A stretch of DNA of 9,128 nt from Nitrospirae bacterium GWC2_56_14. Lineage in GTDB: Bacteria; Nitrospirota; UBA9217. Numbering within the stretch: the first letter of the stretch is position 1; every line of letters begins with the position of its first letter. The notes under the pieces were generated by a model. The model had not been told where the DNA came from, ran no database searches, and saw nothing but the letters and a program-made list of their open reading frames with translations. Below, one piece after another: positions 1-7,700 of this stretch. The translations under genes were made by a program, and so were the position numbers. The stretch covers positions 1-9,128 of the forward strand of contig MHDY01000258.1 in assembly GCA_001803705.1 (NCBI GenBank). Direction: 5' to 3'.

Positions 1-964
1 TGCTGCCTTCCTTCGTGTTTTCAGCCGCTTTCAACGCGATTTTCCCGGTTTGCTGTGCGGTGTCCGCGTTCTGGCGGATATTGGCCACCATCTCCTCCAT
101 GGACGCAGAGACTTCCTCGACCGAGGATGCTTGTTCAGATGCGCCGCGGGAGAGTCCTTCCGAACCTGAAGCGATCTGTTCGGCATGGCTGGTCGTCCCT
201 TCGGCGCTTTCCCGTATTTTCCCGATCAGTTCCTTCAACTCCCTGATCATCTCGTTGATCATTCTTCCCAGTTCCCCGAGCTCATCCTGGGACCGCACCG
301 ATATCTCTTTTGTCAGGTCTCCGGCGGCGACCTGCTTTACGACGCTGACCGCGGAAGCTGCGGGCAGCACCACCATCCTGCGAACCATGAGATAAATGAT
401 CCCGGCGAGCGCAATAATGACTCCCAGGCTCGTTACGATCAGCATTCCCGTTATTCTGTTGGTTTCCCTTGCGACGGCCTGCTTCGAGAATCCCATGGTC
501 ACAATGCCGATCTTTTTTCCGTCGATCTGCACGTCCGAGGTCACGCTGATGACGTCCAGGGCTTTCGAGACCTTCTGGACCAGGAGGAGGACATCGTCGC
601 TGGTCTCACTTTTCAGGAGCTCCGCGGTCTCCTTTTCGTTGAAACTCGCAACCGAGCTGGACAGCACCTGCCCCTGTTGATCGGAGACGTAGGTGAACAC
701 CATGTCCCGCGCCGCCGCAGCCTCTGCTATGAGGCTGTCGATCGCAATGCTGTCTTTAAACAGGATCGGATCGGACAGATTTTTGCCCAGAAAAAAACCG
801 AGCTCCTGGCCGCGTGCTTCAAGCGTGCGGACCTGGACCTGATACAGGTTTTGAGCGATCAATACCGAACCGATGGCCATGATAACGGCGATGACGCCCG
901 CCATGGTCAGCACGAGCTTGGCGCCGATGCTTTTACCGATCCTTGTGTGCAGTGATGCTTTCAT
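1..964 (-). CDS. Methyl-accepting chemotaxis protein, N-terminal 321 residues (C-terminus beyond window edge)
   Basis: Inner-membrane chemoreceptor that would signal to CheA/CheW. The frame reads from ATG at 964 without a stop to the left edge, so the gene is partial. Visible parts are a short cytoplasmic start (MKASLHTRIGKS), TM1 at about residues 16-37, a periplasmic sensor of about 130 residues that looks Cache/PDC-like (e.g. VFTYVSDQQGQVLSSS), TM2 at about 173-194, and HAMP at about 195-246 with its conserved Pro and the DELGELGRMINEM segment. The first methylation helix follows (ASEQASSVEEVSASMEEM). The kinase-control hairpin tip lies outside the window. The start lies 41 bp after the porin stop with no terminator visible between, so it may be co-transcribed with the rhodanese/porin genes. 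The ligand cannot be told from sequence. The MCP assignment is firm; the sensor subclass is a guess. Confidence 0.95.
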   Translation of the reverse strand, partial: MKASLHTRIGKSIGAKLVLTMAGVIAVIMAIGSVLIAQNLYQVQVRTLEARGQELGFFLGKNLSDPILFKDSIAIDSLIAEAAAARDMVFTYVSDQQGQVLSSSVASFNEKETAELLKSETSDDVLLLVQKVSKALDVISVTSDVQIDGKKIGIVTMGFSKQAVARETNRITGMLIVTSLGVIIALAGIIYLMVRRMVVLPAASAVSVVKQVAAGDLTKEISVRSQDELGELGRMINEMIRELKELIGKIRESAEGTTSHAEQIASGSEGLSRGASEQASSVEEVSASMEEMVANIRQNADTAQQTGKIALKAAENTKEGS

Positions 965-974
965 ACCCCCCCCT
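965..974 (-). promoter_or_regulatory. G8 homopolymer in the ribosome-binding region of the chemoreceptor gene
   Basis: On the minus strand the sequence before the start codon reads CCAGGGGGGGGTATG, with eight G at 973-966 and one T before ATG. It is the only Shine-Dalgarno-like element here, with AGGGGG in the usual window. Its length would change the spacing or strength of ribosome binding if the tract slips. No alternative SD is visible. Confidence 0.5.
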
Positions 975-1005
975 GGCTGCCGTTCCTTGACGTCGTTCCG
1001 GAAGC

Positions 1006-2235
1006 TTAGAATCCGGCCTGCAGCATCGCCGTGATCGTCTTAAAGTCCCGCGACGCGGCGTTTTGCTCATCTTTAAAATCGGTAGCAGCGTATTGAAGCG
1101 TCAGTTTAAGGTTCTGGCCCTTGATCAGATAATTGAGGCCGCCCGCCGTCCAGGTGATCTGCTGGGCGTACACCCCGTTGAGCGATGCAAAATCCCATTG
1201 CTCGTACCTGAGAAAAGGCTGGATCTGCCCGGGTCCGATCTTATCGATAACGAGGTAGCCCGCTTTTGCATACCACCCTTTTTTATCGCCTTCGACGCCG
1301 ATGCTTTCCGGATCGGGATCGCTCCCCTGGTAGGCCTTGTCGAAGCTTGTCTTGAGGTAAGCTCCGGACAGCGTGGCGGAACCTGAAACGCCTACAGGAT
1401 ACTCCATAAACACGTCCGCCGTCCAGGCCGAATAATTTTTTTCGCCTGTTTTGTTTGTCACATCGCTGTAGACCGCGCCCGGCTCATACTGCGCTCCGGC
1501 GCCCACCGTAAAGACCATCTTGTTTCCCAGGTACGTGCCGCCGTAGCCGAAGGCATCCTCCGGGTCAAGCAAGGCAAGATGGACCCTGCCGGTATAGCGG
1601 GGAGAGCTCTCGGGGGCATTGGCGGTTTCCCGGCCCTCCTGCATGGCGGCAAAGTACTGAAGCTTATCATGAGCAAGGCTTCCCCAGGCCACGATGCCCA
1701 TGTCCCTGGTCCTGGCCATGGGCGTACTGATGAAGAGGGAGCGATCGAGCGTAAGGGCGCTGAAACAACCTTCGAGCACCTCCCGGGTAAAAGGGATCTT
1801 GGACCTTCCGAGTACCAGGCGAAAGGACTCATCGAGGTCGGCGGTCACGTAGGACTCCAGCACTCCAAAGTCGCTTGCCGGCTCCCCGGCCACGTCAACA
1901 GGACCGATACGCCGCGGTCCAGCCTGTTCTATTTTAACGGAGTAGCCCACTACCCCGGAGGCCTGACCGGTAATGGAAAGACGGCTGCGCCGAAAGGAAA
2001 AATCCGTTGTCGGTTTCGTGCCGTCAACACCGGAGCCGGTATCGCGCCACTCGGCATAGAGCTGCATCTGGTAATTGAGCCGCATGAATGAGGTTTCGCT
2101 CAATTTGATCGTTGCCCCTTCCGGCGGCAGGCAGGGCTCTTTCGTTTCAGCGGTGCCGGGACGCGGGATCACCAACAGAAGAAGAATAAAACCGCTGACC
2201 AGGGTCAGCGCAGTTTTTCGTATAGCGGGTGTCAT
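1006..2235 (-). CDS. extI: Outer-membrane porin, porin O/P type, ExtI-like (selenite/tellurite reduction operon porin)
   Basis: A 409-residue outer-membrane beta-barrel. A signal peptide covers residues 1-29 (hydrophobic stretch SGFILLLLVIP, cleavage near GTA/ETK). The mature protein has alternating amphipathic strands, the FSFRRSRLSITGQ segment typical of phosphate-selective porin O/P relatives near residue 80, and ends in Phe (MLQAGF), the usual BamA-recognised barrel end. Two Cys remain after cleavage (C35, C157). Start chosen at 2235: GGAGG lies four bases upstream. ExtI proteins of Geobacter lie next to the rhodanese-like ExtH, and loss of ExtI is reported to impair selenite/tellurite reduction. 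The same neighbour is present here, which is the main reason for the symbol. Substrate is inferred: it could be an oxyanion channel, or the sheath for an electron conduit whose cytochromes are encoded elsewhere. The porin family is safe; the ExtI name is moderately likely. Confidence 0.8.
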   Translation of the reverse strand: MTPAIRKTALTLVSGFILLLLVIPRPGTAETKEPCLPPEGATIKLSETSFMRLNYQMQLYAEWRDTGSGVDGTKPTTDFSFRRSRLSITGQASGVVGYSVKIEQAGPRRIGPVDVAGEPASDFGVLESYVTADLDESFRLVLGRSKIPFTREVLEGCFSALTLDRSLFISTPMARTRDMGIVAWGSLAHDKLQYFAAMQEGRETANAPESSPRYTGRVHLALLDPEDAFGYGGTYLGNKMVFTVGAGAQYEPGAVYSDVTNKTGEKNYSAWTADVFMEYPVGVSGSATLSGAYLKTSFDKAYQGSDPDPESIGVEGDKKGWYAKAGYLVIDKIGPGQIQPFLRYEQWDFASLNGVYAQQITWTAGGLNYLIKGQNLKLTLQYAATDFKDEQNAASRDFKTITAMLQAGF

Positions 2236-2279
2236 AATGCCTCCTTAGTGCCGGTCAAAGTAGCTATGCTCTGCATTAT
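2234..2279 (-). promoter_or_regulatory. Inverted repeat spanning the porin start codon
   Basis: Minus strand ATAATGC (2279-2273) is perfectly complementary to GCATTAT (2240-2234), which contains the first two bases of the porin ATG. The loop of 32 bases includes the GGAGG ribosome-binding site at its 3' end. The upstream arm can alternatively fold locally as ATGC-AGA-GCAT (2276-2266). Two competing folds could make porin translation depend on ribosomes arriving from the upstream gene, but a 7-bp A/T-rich stem is weak evidence. Confidence 0.3.
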
Positions 2280-2308
2280 TAATTCGAGCCCATCTCCTCG
2301 CGCTGCCA

Positions 2309-3907
2309 TCAGCATCCTGCAGGAACGGAGCCGGACCCCCCGGAACCTCCGCCGCCCGAATTCATGTATGCCTTATCCGCTTCCTCGACCCGGTTGGCAT
2401 CGGTATCAAAGGAGTTTACCGTGTTCGTGCAGGCTGTTGTGCCGCCATTTGAATTCGTTACGGAAGTACCATTTGCCGAATATGCGGCTGAACAGACAGT
2501 GCCGTCTGCCGTATACTGTTCTATATTCTTTCTGGCGGTTGCAGTGAAAGTCCAGGTATCATTCAGCGCATGGCCGGTTCCTGTTGCGAACGTAACGAGA
2601 ACCCCATTAATCAATGGCTGGGGAGATCCCGCTGTTATGGCGACATTTGCTCTCGATGAAGTTGTCCCGCTGACGAGCCAACTGAATGTATCTGTAACTC
2701 CGCCAGTCGAATCTATCGTCACGACATAGGTCGAATTTGCGGTACCGGTGAACGTGCCGCTCGTCGTTAAATCATTCTGGGTAGCAGTAGAAGTCACCGC
2801 ACTCAGTGGCAATGATTCGAAGTTATAAACAATGTTGTCACTCCTGCCCGCAATATCCGTTCTCCAGGGCGAACTGGCGTTCAGTTGACCTTTCATGCTG
2901 CTATCGCCCGACAGTTGTCCCCACTGAGCCCAGGAGCCGTCATAGAGGGCAACAGGCCAGCCGAGTATGCCGTCGAGCACAAAGAACGCAATTGCACCTT
3001 GAAATCCGACCTTGCAGTAGGTATAGGCGGTCTTCGTGCTGTCCAGGCCGATGGAAGTGAAACTGGCCACGAGTTGGTCGGAAGGATTAAAAACGTTGGT
3101 CCCGTTGTACAGCGTGTTGACGGCAATCGCCTGGGCGCCTCTGATGCGGCCCTCAAAAACCGTATAGTCCCCCGAGGGGTTGAACAATCCGGCGGTAGAG
3201 CCGCGGATCCCGGCATAAGAACCGGCAGTGGCGGCAGTTCTGTCGTCGATCGGCAGGACATTGGGTATTTTGCCGTCGGCGTAATCGATCATTTCAGACA
3301 GCGAAACCCTGAGATCATTGCGCAGGCCAGGGTTGCTTTTTACGCTGTAGCCGGACCGGGCGACAACGGGCGGCAATCCGGCGACCAGTCCGTATGTGGT
3401 ATTCCAGTTGCCGTTCAAGCCATCCAGGAGTTTGAGCCTGCTCTTGGGAAAACCCCAATAGCGGAACGTGAAATATGCCCGTGTGGCGTTAACCAGGGAG
3501 GACCCTGTAAAGACCACCGTCGTATTGCCGTCGATGCCATAGCGTTGGACTAGGTCGTCCATCCTGGAGCCATCCAATACCTCGTTGGTCGATGCGGCGA
3601 CACCTTCGGTCCTTGTCTGGCTTATGTCATTGGAATCAACAAAGAGAGCACCGGGAACGTGACCTGCCGTGTACGTGGCGTAAGGAGTGACATCGAGGAT
3701 GACGACCCGGTCATAGCCGGTGCCGTTCACGTTTCCAGAATCGATCCAGAGCTTCAGCGTCGATGCAGCGGTGAGCGGCGAACCCGTCTGCGTGGTTGAC
3801 GGTTTTTCATAGTCACTGCCGCAACTCACAAAAAAAAGCGCCGCAATGAACACGGCAAGGAATGGCGCCGTGATCATGATCTTTTGCCTGTTCACTGTCA
3901 TATGCAT
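2309..3907 (-). CDS. extH: ExtH-like tandem-rhodanese lipoprotein with inserted beta-domain and Gly-rich C-terminal Cys tail
   Basis: A 532-residue lipoprotein. The signal sequence ends in a lipobox-like FVSC with Cys29 as lipidation site. Rhodanese domain 1 (about 50-185) has Thr (VVFTGSS, about residue 134) where catalytic Cys is expected, so it is probably structural. Rhodanese domain 2 (about 200-350) keeps the Cys298 loop (YTYCKVGFQGA) and the DGSWAQW segment. A beta-rich module follows (about 378-457), then a region with C472 and C493, then a Gly/Ser tail ending in Cys532. The stop is TGA. Start at 3907 has GGAGG eight bases upstream. It lies 24 bp after another rhodanese gene and before the porin, matching extH-extI order in Geobacter clusters. 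Role inferred: periplasmic sulfur/selenium/tellurium transfer or reduction at the membrane. The two-domain rhodanese call is firm; ExtH identity rests on architecture and context. Confidence 0.8.
   Translation of the reverse strand: MHMTVNRQKIMITAPFLAVFIAALFFVSCGSDYEKPSTTQTGSPLTAASTLKLWIDSGNVNGTGYDRVVILDVTPYATYTAGHVPGALFVDSNDISQTRTEGVAASTNEVLDGSRMDDLVQRYGIDGNTTVVFTGSSLVNATRAYFTFRYWGFPKSRLKLLDGLNGNWNTTYGLVAGLPPVVARSGYSVKSNPGLRNDLRVSLSEMIDYADGKIPNVLPIDDRTAATAGSYAGIRGSTAGLFNPSGDYTVFEGRIRGAQAIAVNTLYNGTNVFNPSDQLVASFTSIGLDSTKTAYTYCKVGFQGAIAFFVLDGILGWPVALYDGSWAQWGQLSGDSSMKGQLNASSPWRTDIAGRSDNIVYNFESLPLSAVTSTATQNDLTTSGTFTGTANSTYVVTIDSTGGVTDTFSWLVSGTTSSRANVAITAGSPQPLINGVLVTFATGTGHALNDTWTFTATARKNIEQYTADGTVCSAAYSANGTSVTNSNGGTTACTNTVNSFDTDANRVEEADKAYMNSGGGGSGGSGSVPAGC
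2537..2776 (-). other. Beta-rich module inserted in the ExtH-like protein (residues ~378-457)
   Basis: The segment from about SGTFTGTANSTYVVTID to GTGHALNDTWTFTA matches a pattern I recognise from bacterial surface and phage structural proteins: Y-x-V-x-I-D, D-T-F-x-W, I-x-G-x-x-Q-x-L-x-N-G-V-x-V-T-F, G-H-x-x-x-D-x-W-T-F. It has no Cys and is rich in Thr, Ser and beta-formers. It sits between the catalytic rhodanese domain and the cysteine-containing C-terminal region. The family match is from memory, so boundaries are approximate. Confidence 0.5.
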
Positions 3908-3931
3908 AACTGTTTCCTCCCGGGAAGTCGA

Positions 3932-4411
3932 TTACTTTTTCTCAAGCGGATAACCGGAGTCTTTCCATGCCTTCAAGCCGCCCTTCATGTATACCGCGTT
4001 GGCATAACCGATCTCGTTCAGAGATTTCGTGGCAAGCGGAGCTTTTGTTTCAAACTCGCAGTATACAATGATCCTGGCCGTCTTATCCGGAGCGATTTTC
4101 TTCATATGATGCTCCAGGATGCGGGGAGAAAGCCCTACGGCACGCGACATATTCTGCGCACCGTGAATATGGTCGACGATATATTCTTTCATGTCGCGAA
4201 TGTCGAGCAGCAGAACTTTATCATCGTTGCGGTCCACAATGCTTTTTACCTCCTGGACGGACGCGCTCTTAACCGCTGCTCTCGCCTCTTCCAGGAGTTG
4301 GTCCGTGGACTTTTCTGCGGCCAATGCATTGGTGGTGAAGACGCCGATGAACAGCACAAGTGCGATCAGCAGGCTTTCCGTGTATCCCTTTTTCATAACT
4401 GGACAATTCAT
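3932..4411 (-). CDS. Periplasmic single-domain rhodanese-like sulfurtransferase
   Basis: A 159-residue secreted rhodanese. The signal peptide runs to about residue 31 (AxA site ALA/AEK); the mature part is one rhodanese domain from about 52 to 156. Family hallmarks are LLLDIRDMKEYIVDHIHGA near 67-85, the active-site Cys118 in VYCEFETKAP, and the closing GYANAVYMKGGLKAWKDSGYP. The active loop CEFETK carries two Glu where most rhodaneses have neutral or basic residues, so the substrate may not be thiosulfate. Start at 4411 is preferred because a GGGGGG ribosome-binding site lies six bases upstream; the MKK at codon 6 looks like a classic signal-peptide start but has no SD. It is first in the run and is served by the promoter at 4505-4533. 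Likely works with the downstream lipoprotein and porin on the same chalcogen species; the substrate is unknown. Confidence 0.9.
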   Translation of the reverse strand: MNCPVMKKGYTESLLIALVLFIGVFTTNALAAEKSTDQLLEEARAAVKSASVQEVKSIVDRNDDKVLLLDIRDMKEYIVDHIHGAQNMSRAVGLSPRILEHHMKKIAPDKTARIIVYCEFETKAPLATKSLNEIGYANAVYMKGGLKAWKDSGYPLEKK

Positions 4412-4439
4412 ACTTTTCCCCCCTTTTGTTTGAAAAATA

Positions 4440-4463
4440 ATCGTTACAGTTAAATAGAACGAT
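4440..4463 (-). promoter_or_regulatory. Inverted repeat in the leader of the rhodanese/porin operon
   Basis: ATCGTT (4463-4458) and AACGAT (4445-4440) on the minus strand form a perfect 6-bp inverted repeat with a 12-base spacer, 28 bp before the rhodanese start and downstream of the predicted transcription start. It could be an operator half-site pair or an mRNA stem. No regulator is encoded in the window. Confidence 0.3.
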
Positions 4464-4504
4464 GTTTCTGCGGGTATGCCAAAAGTATTACAAAATGCAA
4501 GTAA

Positions 4505-4533
4505 ATGATACCAAGAAATGGAAATGAAGTCAA
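4505..4533 (-). promoter_or_regulatory. Sigma70-type promoter for the rhodanese-ExtH-ExtI run
   Basis: Minus strand TTGACT (4533-4528), a 17-bp spacer, then TATCAT (4510-4505). Both hexamers match consensus at five of six positions, and TGG directly before the -10 makes it an extended -10. AT-rich sequence lies upstream (about 4534-4560). Predicted start of transcription is near 4498, giving a leader of roughly 87 bases. The surrounding gap (4412-4705) contains no gene that I can support. Confidence 0.75.
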
Positions 4534-4658
4534 AACAAATTTAAGTATGCAATATTATGGGGTTAGGTGTTCCGTGAAGTTTTGAGGATGGGTTGTTTTA
4601 TGTGCAGACCAGAAATAGAGGTTTATTGACAGGAAATATTCCGGGTAAGACAGGAAGT

Positions 4659-4698
4659 AAGGCCCCAGCGGAGCAGAACAGGCTGGCAGTGATGCCTT
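4659..4698 (-). terminator. Possible hairpin downstream of the activase gene
   Basis: Beginning eight bases after the TAG stop, AAGGC (4698-4694) pairs with GCCTT (4663-4659), and inside it CCAGC... GCTGG (4686-4682 with 4669-4665) can pair. The two stems are separated by an asymmetric bulge, and no clear U-run follows, so it is not a classic Rho-independent terminator. It may be a 3'-end-stabilising structure or chance. Confidence 0.25.
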
Positions 4699-4705
4699 AA
4701 AGATA

Positions 4706-7700
4706 CTATACCGTCGCGGCGCCGCTTTTGACCGCGTGCGCAAGTACCTGCTGGATGTGGACGTCCACCTGCCGGAGGATCGAAGGCGATACCGCATAAC
4801 CGTCGCTCTCGTAGGTCAGGATAGGCATCCCCTGCCGGATGCTGAGGGGTTTCAGGATCGCCTCGGAGATGCGGAACGGCAGGCAGTTGAAGGGGCCGAT
4901 GATGATGATCCCGTTGTAGCCATTGGCCTCCGCCTCCAGCCCCCTGCCCACTGTCGGGGTGATCTCGCCGTAGATCTGCGGCGACACATGGCCTGCGGCC
5001 TTCTCGAATTGCGCAGCGGCGTCATTGGGGCCGGCCACGAGCAGGCCTGTCTTCTCGAACAGTCCCCGGTAGCCGTCCTCGATCCGTTTCTCCAGATAAT
5101 AAGCGAACAGGTTCTGCAGATACCGTTTTCCGTCCTGCTGGAATATCCTTGAAAACGCCTTGGCGAGCGCCAGGCCGCCCGGCTTCATGCCCCACCCGCT
5201 TGCGGCGTCTGTTACACCGTAGTACGTGTGATAGTGCAGCAGGTCGGTCATATCAACGGGCTTCAGGATGACACCGTGCCTGGTATAAAGGTCCCGAACG
5301 CCGTCCATGAAGAACGGGCTGAAGCGGGTGAAAAAATCGCCCATGACCAGAACCTTGGGACAGGCCCGCGGCTCCTTAATGCGCGGGAGCGCCGTGATCT
5401 GCCGGACGAATCCGGGCAGTTCGTCCTGGAACCGGGCTTCCGATTCTGTTGCCGCGATCCCGGCCCAGAGCCGCATGAGCCGGTCCACGCTTCCTTCAGC
5501 GCCCACCACGCGGAGCACGTGCTCGATCTCCACGACCAGGTCGGCCACGATGAGCGTTTGCGCCGAATTTTTTGCCAGGGTCATCCTGTCCATGGCGCTC
5601 CGACCGTTCTCCTCGGTGGGAGCGAACAGGAACAGGTCGGGTACGCGCTGCTCCGCGATGAAACGCGTGAGGAAGCCCAGGTAGGCGTCCAGTACGCAAG
5701 GCGCGCCGCCTTTTAACATATAGTATCCTGCGATCTCGCCAGGCTTGCGCGACTCGCTGATCTTCAGCATCTGTCCGATGCAGAGCGGCAGCGGCAGGCA
5801 CTCCCGTCCCGATGTGTACTGGAGGCCCCGTTCGAGCTGGGTCCGGTCCAGCGGAGCGATCTCGCCCGTGTGCAGGCCCATCCAGCGGAACGCCATGGCC
5901 AGGGCCCGGGTATGGACCTCGGAAAAGTTGGGGAAATAAAAGGTCACGCGCGGATCGTTCATGGATACCGTCTCGCCATTGGTCCTGACGACCTGGTTGT
6001 TGCCGACGACCCGGCAGGGGGAGAAGGCTGCGCCCTGGACAACCGCGGCGGCATGATAGTGGCGAACGATGTCGAGAAAGGCCTCGATGCGCGTTTGAAT
6101 CCCGGCGTCGGCGGTGTGCGCGTCGATCTCGAGGATCAGGTACGGTTTGGAACCCATCCCGGCCGCGACCTCGGCGTGCGTAAAGGCATCCACGGTGCAG
6201 CTGAAATTGCTGACGCAGACCAGGAATAGGTTGGGATGCTTTTTGGCCAGCGCCATGGCGTTCAGGATCTGGTTCGAGAAGTGCCATGCAAAGGGCCCCT
6301 CTTCGACGGGCGCCAGGCAGTCGGCAGGGATGGCCGCCACGCCCATGCTCGAGAATTTCCTGCCGATCGACTGGGAGGCTTCTGCCGCGTAAGCATTGTA
6401 GCTGCGGCCGGCAAGTATGACGGCTGGCCTTCCATCGAAGAGCGCGCGGGCCAGGGCCTGCTGTCCCAGGTCACGCATGGCGCGTTCGGCTTCCAGCTGG
6501 GCATGCTTCGCCTCTTCCCAGGCCTGCGCGATCGCTTCGCAACGCATCCCGAACTCCTGCGCGAAGAGCTCTTCCATCTCCTGGCCGCATTCATAGCCAC
6601 GGGTGAGATCCAGGACCGGTGAAAGGAACCGCGTATCCGGAAATGCCGCAGCAAGAAAGTAGGGGCCGGCCTGGGTGATGGGGCATAAAAAGGAATCGCG
6701 GCAAACTCCGGATCTCGCCATGCGCTTCACATGGGGCAGGAAGACCAGGTCCACGCCCTGGTCGACCAGGTCCAGGACCGCTCCGTGCGCTGTCTGCGCA
6801 GGGAAGCAGAAGCCGGAATAGGATTTCAGCTCACCCCGCGGATCCAGGCCGGACAGGACCACGTCCATTCCCAGTCCGGACAGGAACGCGGAGTAGAGCG
6901 GGTAGAGCGAGTGCGTCAGCAAGGCCCGCGGAATTCCGATGCGCACCCGGGCGACCGGCGTCGTCGGCCCCTTTTCTCCGGTGACCGTGCCGAAGATCAT
7001 TTCCGCACGCTGTCCGACCAGGTCCGGCGCGGCAACAATGTGGGCGTTCCGCTTCCAAACATTTTCATACAGGCTGCAGCGGCCCCCGAAGGGGAACCGC
7101 CGGCCGGCCACCTCGAAACGGTCGATGCCGCAGTGCATGCCGCAGGCTTTGCAGACGAAGCTGCCCGCGGGCGCCATCTCCGGCTCAGCCAGCGCAAGCA
7201 GGTCCCTTGCGGGATCAAGCCGGCCCGGGGACCGCGCGAGGGCAAGGAGAGCCACGCCCAGCGCTCCCATCAGCTCCGGGTCGGGTGGGATCACGACCGT
7301 GCGGTCGACGCTCTGGGCAAAGGCGTGCCCCACGGCGCGGTTCAGGGCAACGCCGCCCTGGAGGAACACTTTTTTTCCTATCCCGCGCGGGCCCTTGACC
7401 TTGGTGAGATAGTTCGAAGCAATGGCATAGACCAGCCCGGCCACGATGTTCTCGCGCGACTGGCCCTGCTGAAAGGCGATGCGGATATCGGAATTGATGA
7501 AGGCCGCGCAGGTCGCCTTGAGCTGCACCGGGGCCGTTGCGGAGAGCGCCGCACCGGCGATCTCCAGCACGGTGATGCCGAGGTCTCCCTGAGCGCTCTC
7601 TTCCAGGAACGAGCCGGTGCCTGCCGAGCAGGCGTTGTTCATGGCGTAGTCTATGGGCACTCCGTTCCGGAGAAGGATGTACTTGGCGTCCTGGCCGCCG

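Noticed and set aside
185..955. 256-residue plus-strand open frame
   Set aside because: Antisense to the chemoreceptor, which has TM, HAMP and methylation helices in the minus frame.
974..1005. Possible terminator between porin and chemoreceptor
   Set aside because: Short palindromes (TTCCGGAA, GACGTC) occur but there is no stable GC stem followed by a T-run.
2885..3553. 222-residue plus-strand open frame
   Set aside because: Antisense to the tandem-rhodanese gene; no recognisable domain and no ribosome-binding site argument.
4555..4797. 80-residue minus-strand open frame overlapping the activase 3' end
   Set aside because: Out of frame with the activase, overlapping its conserved C-terminus; low-complexity translation with no recognisable domain.
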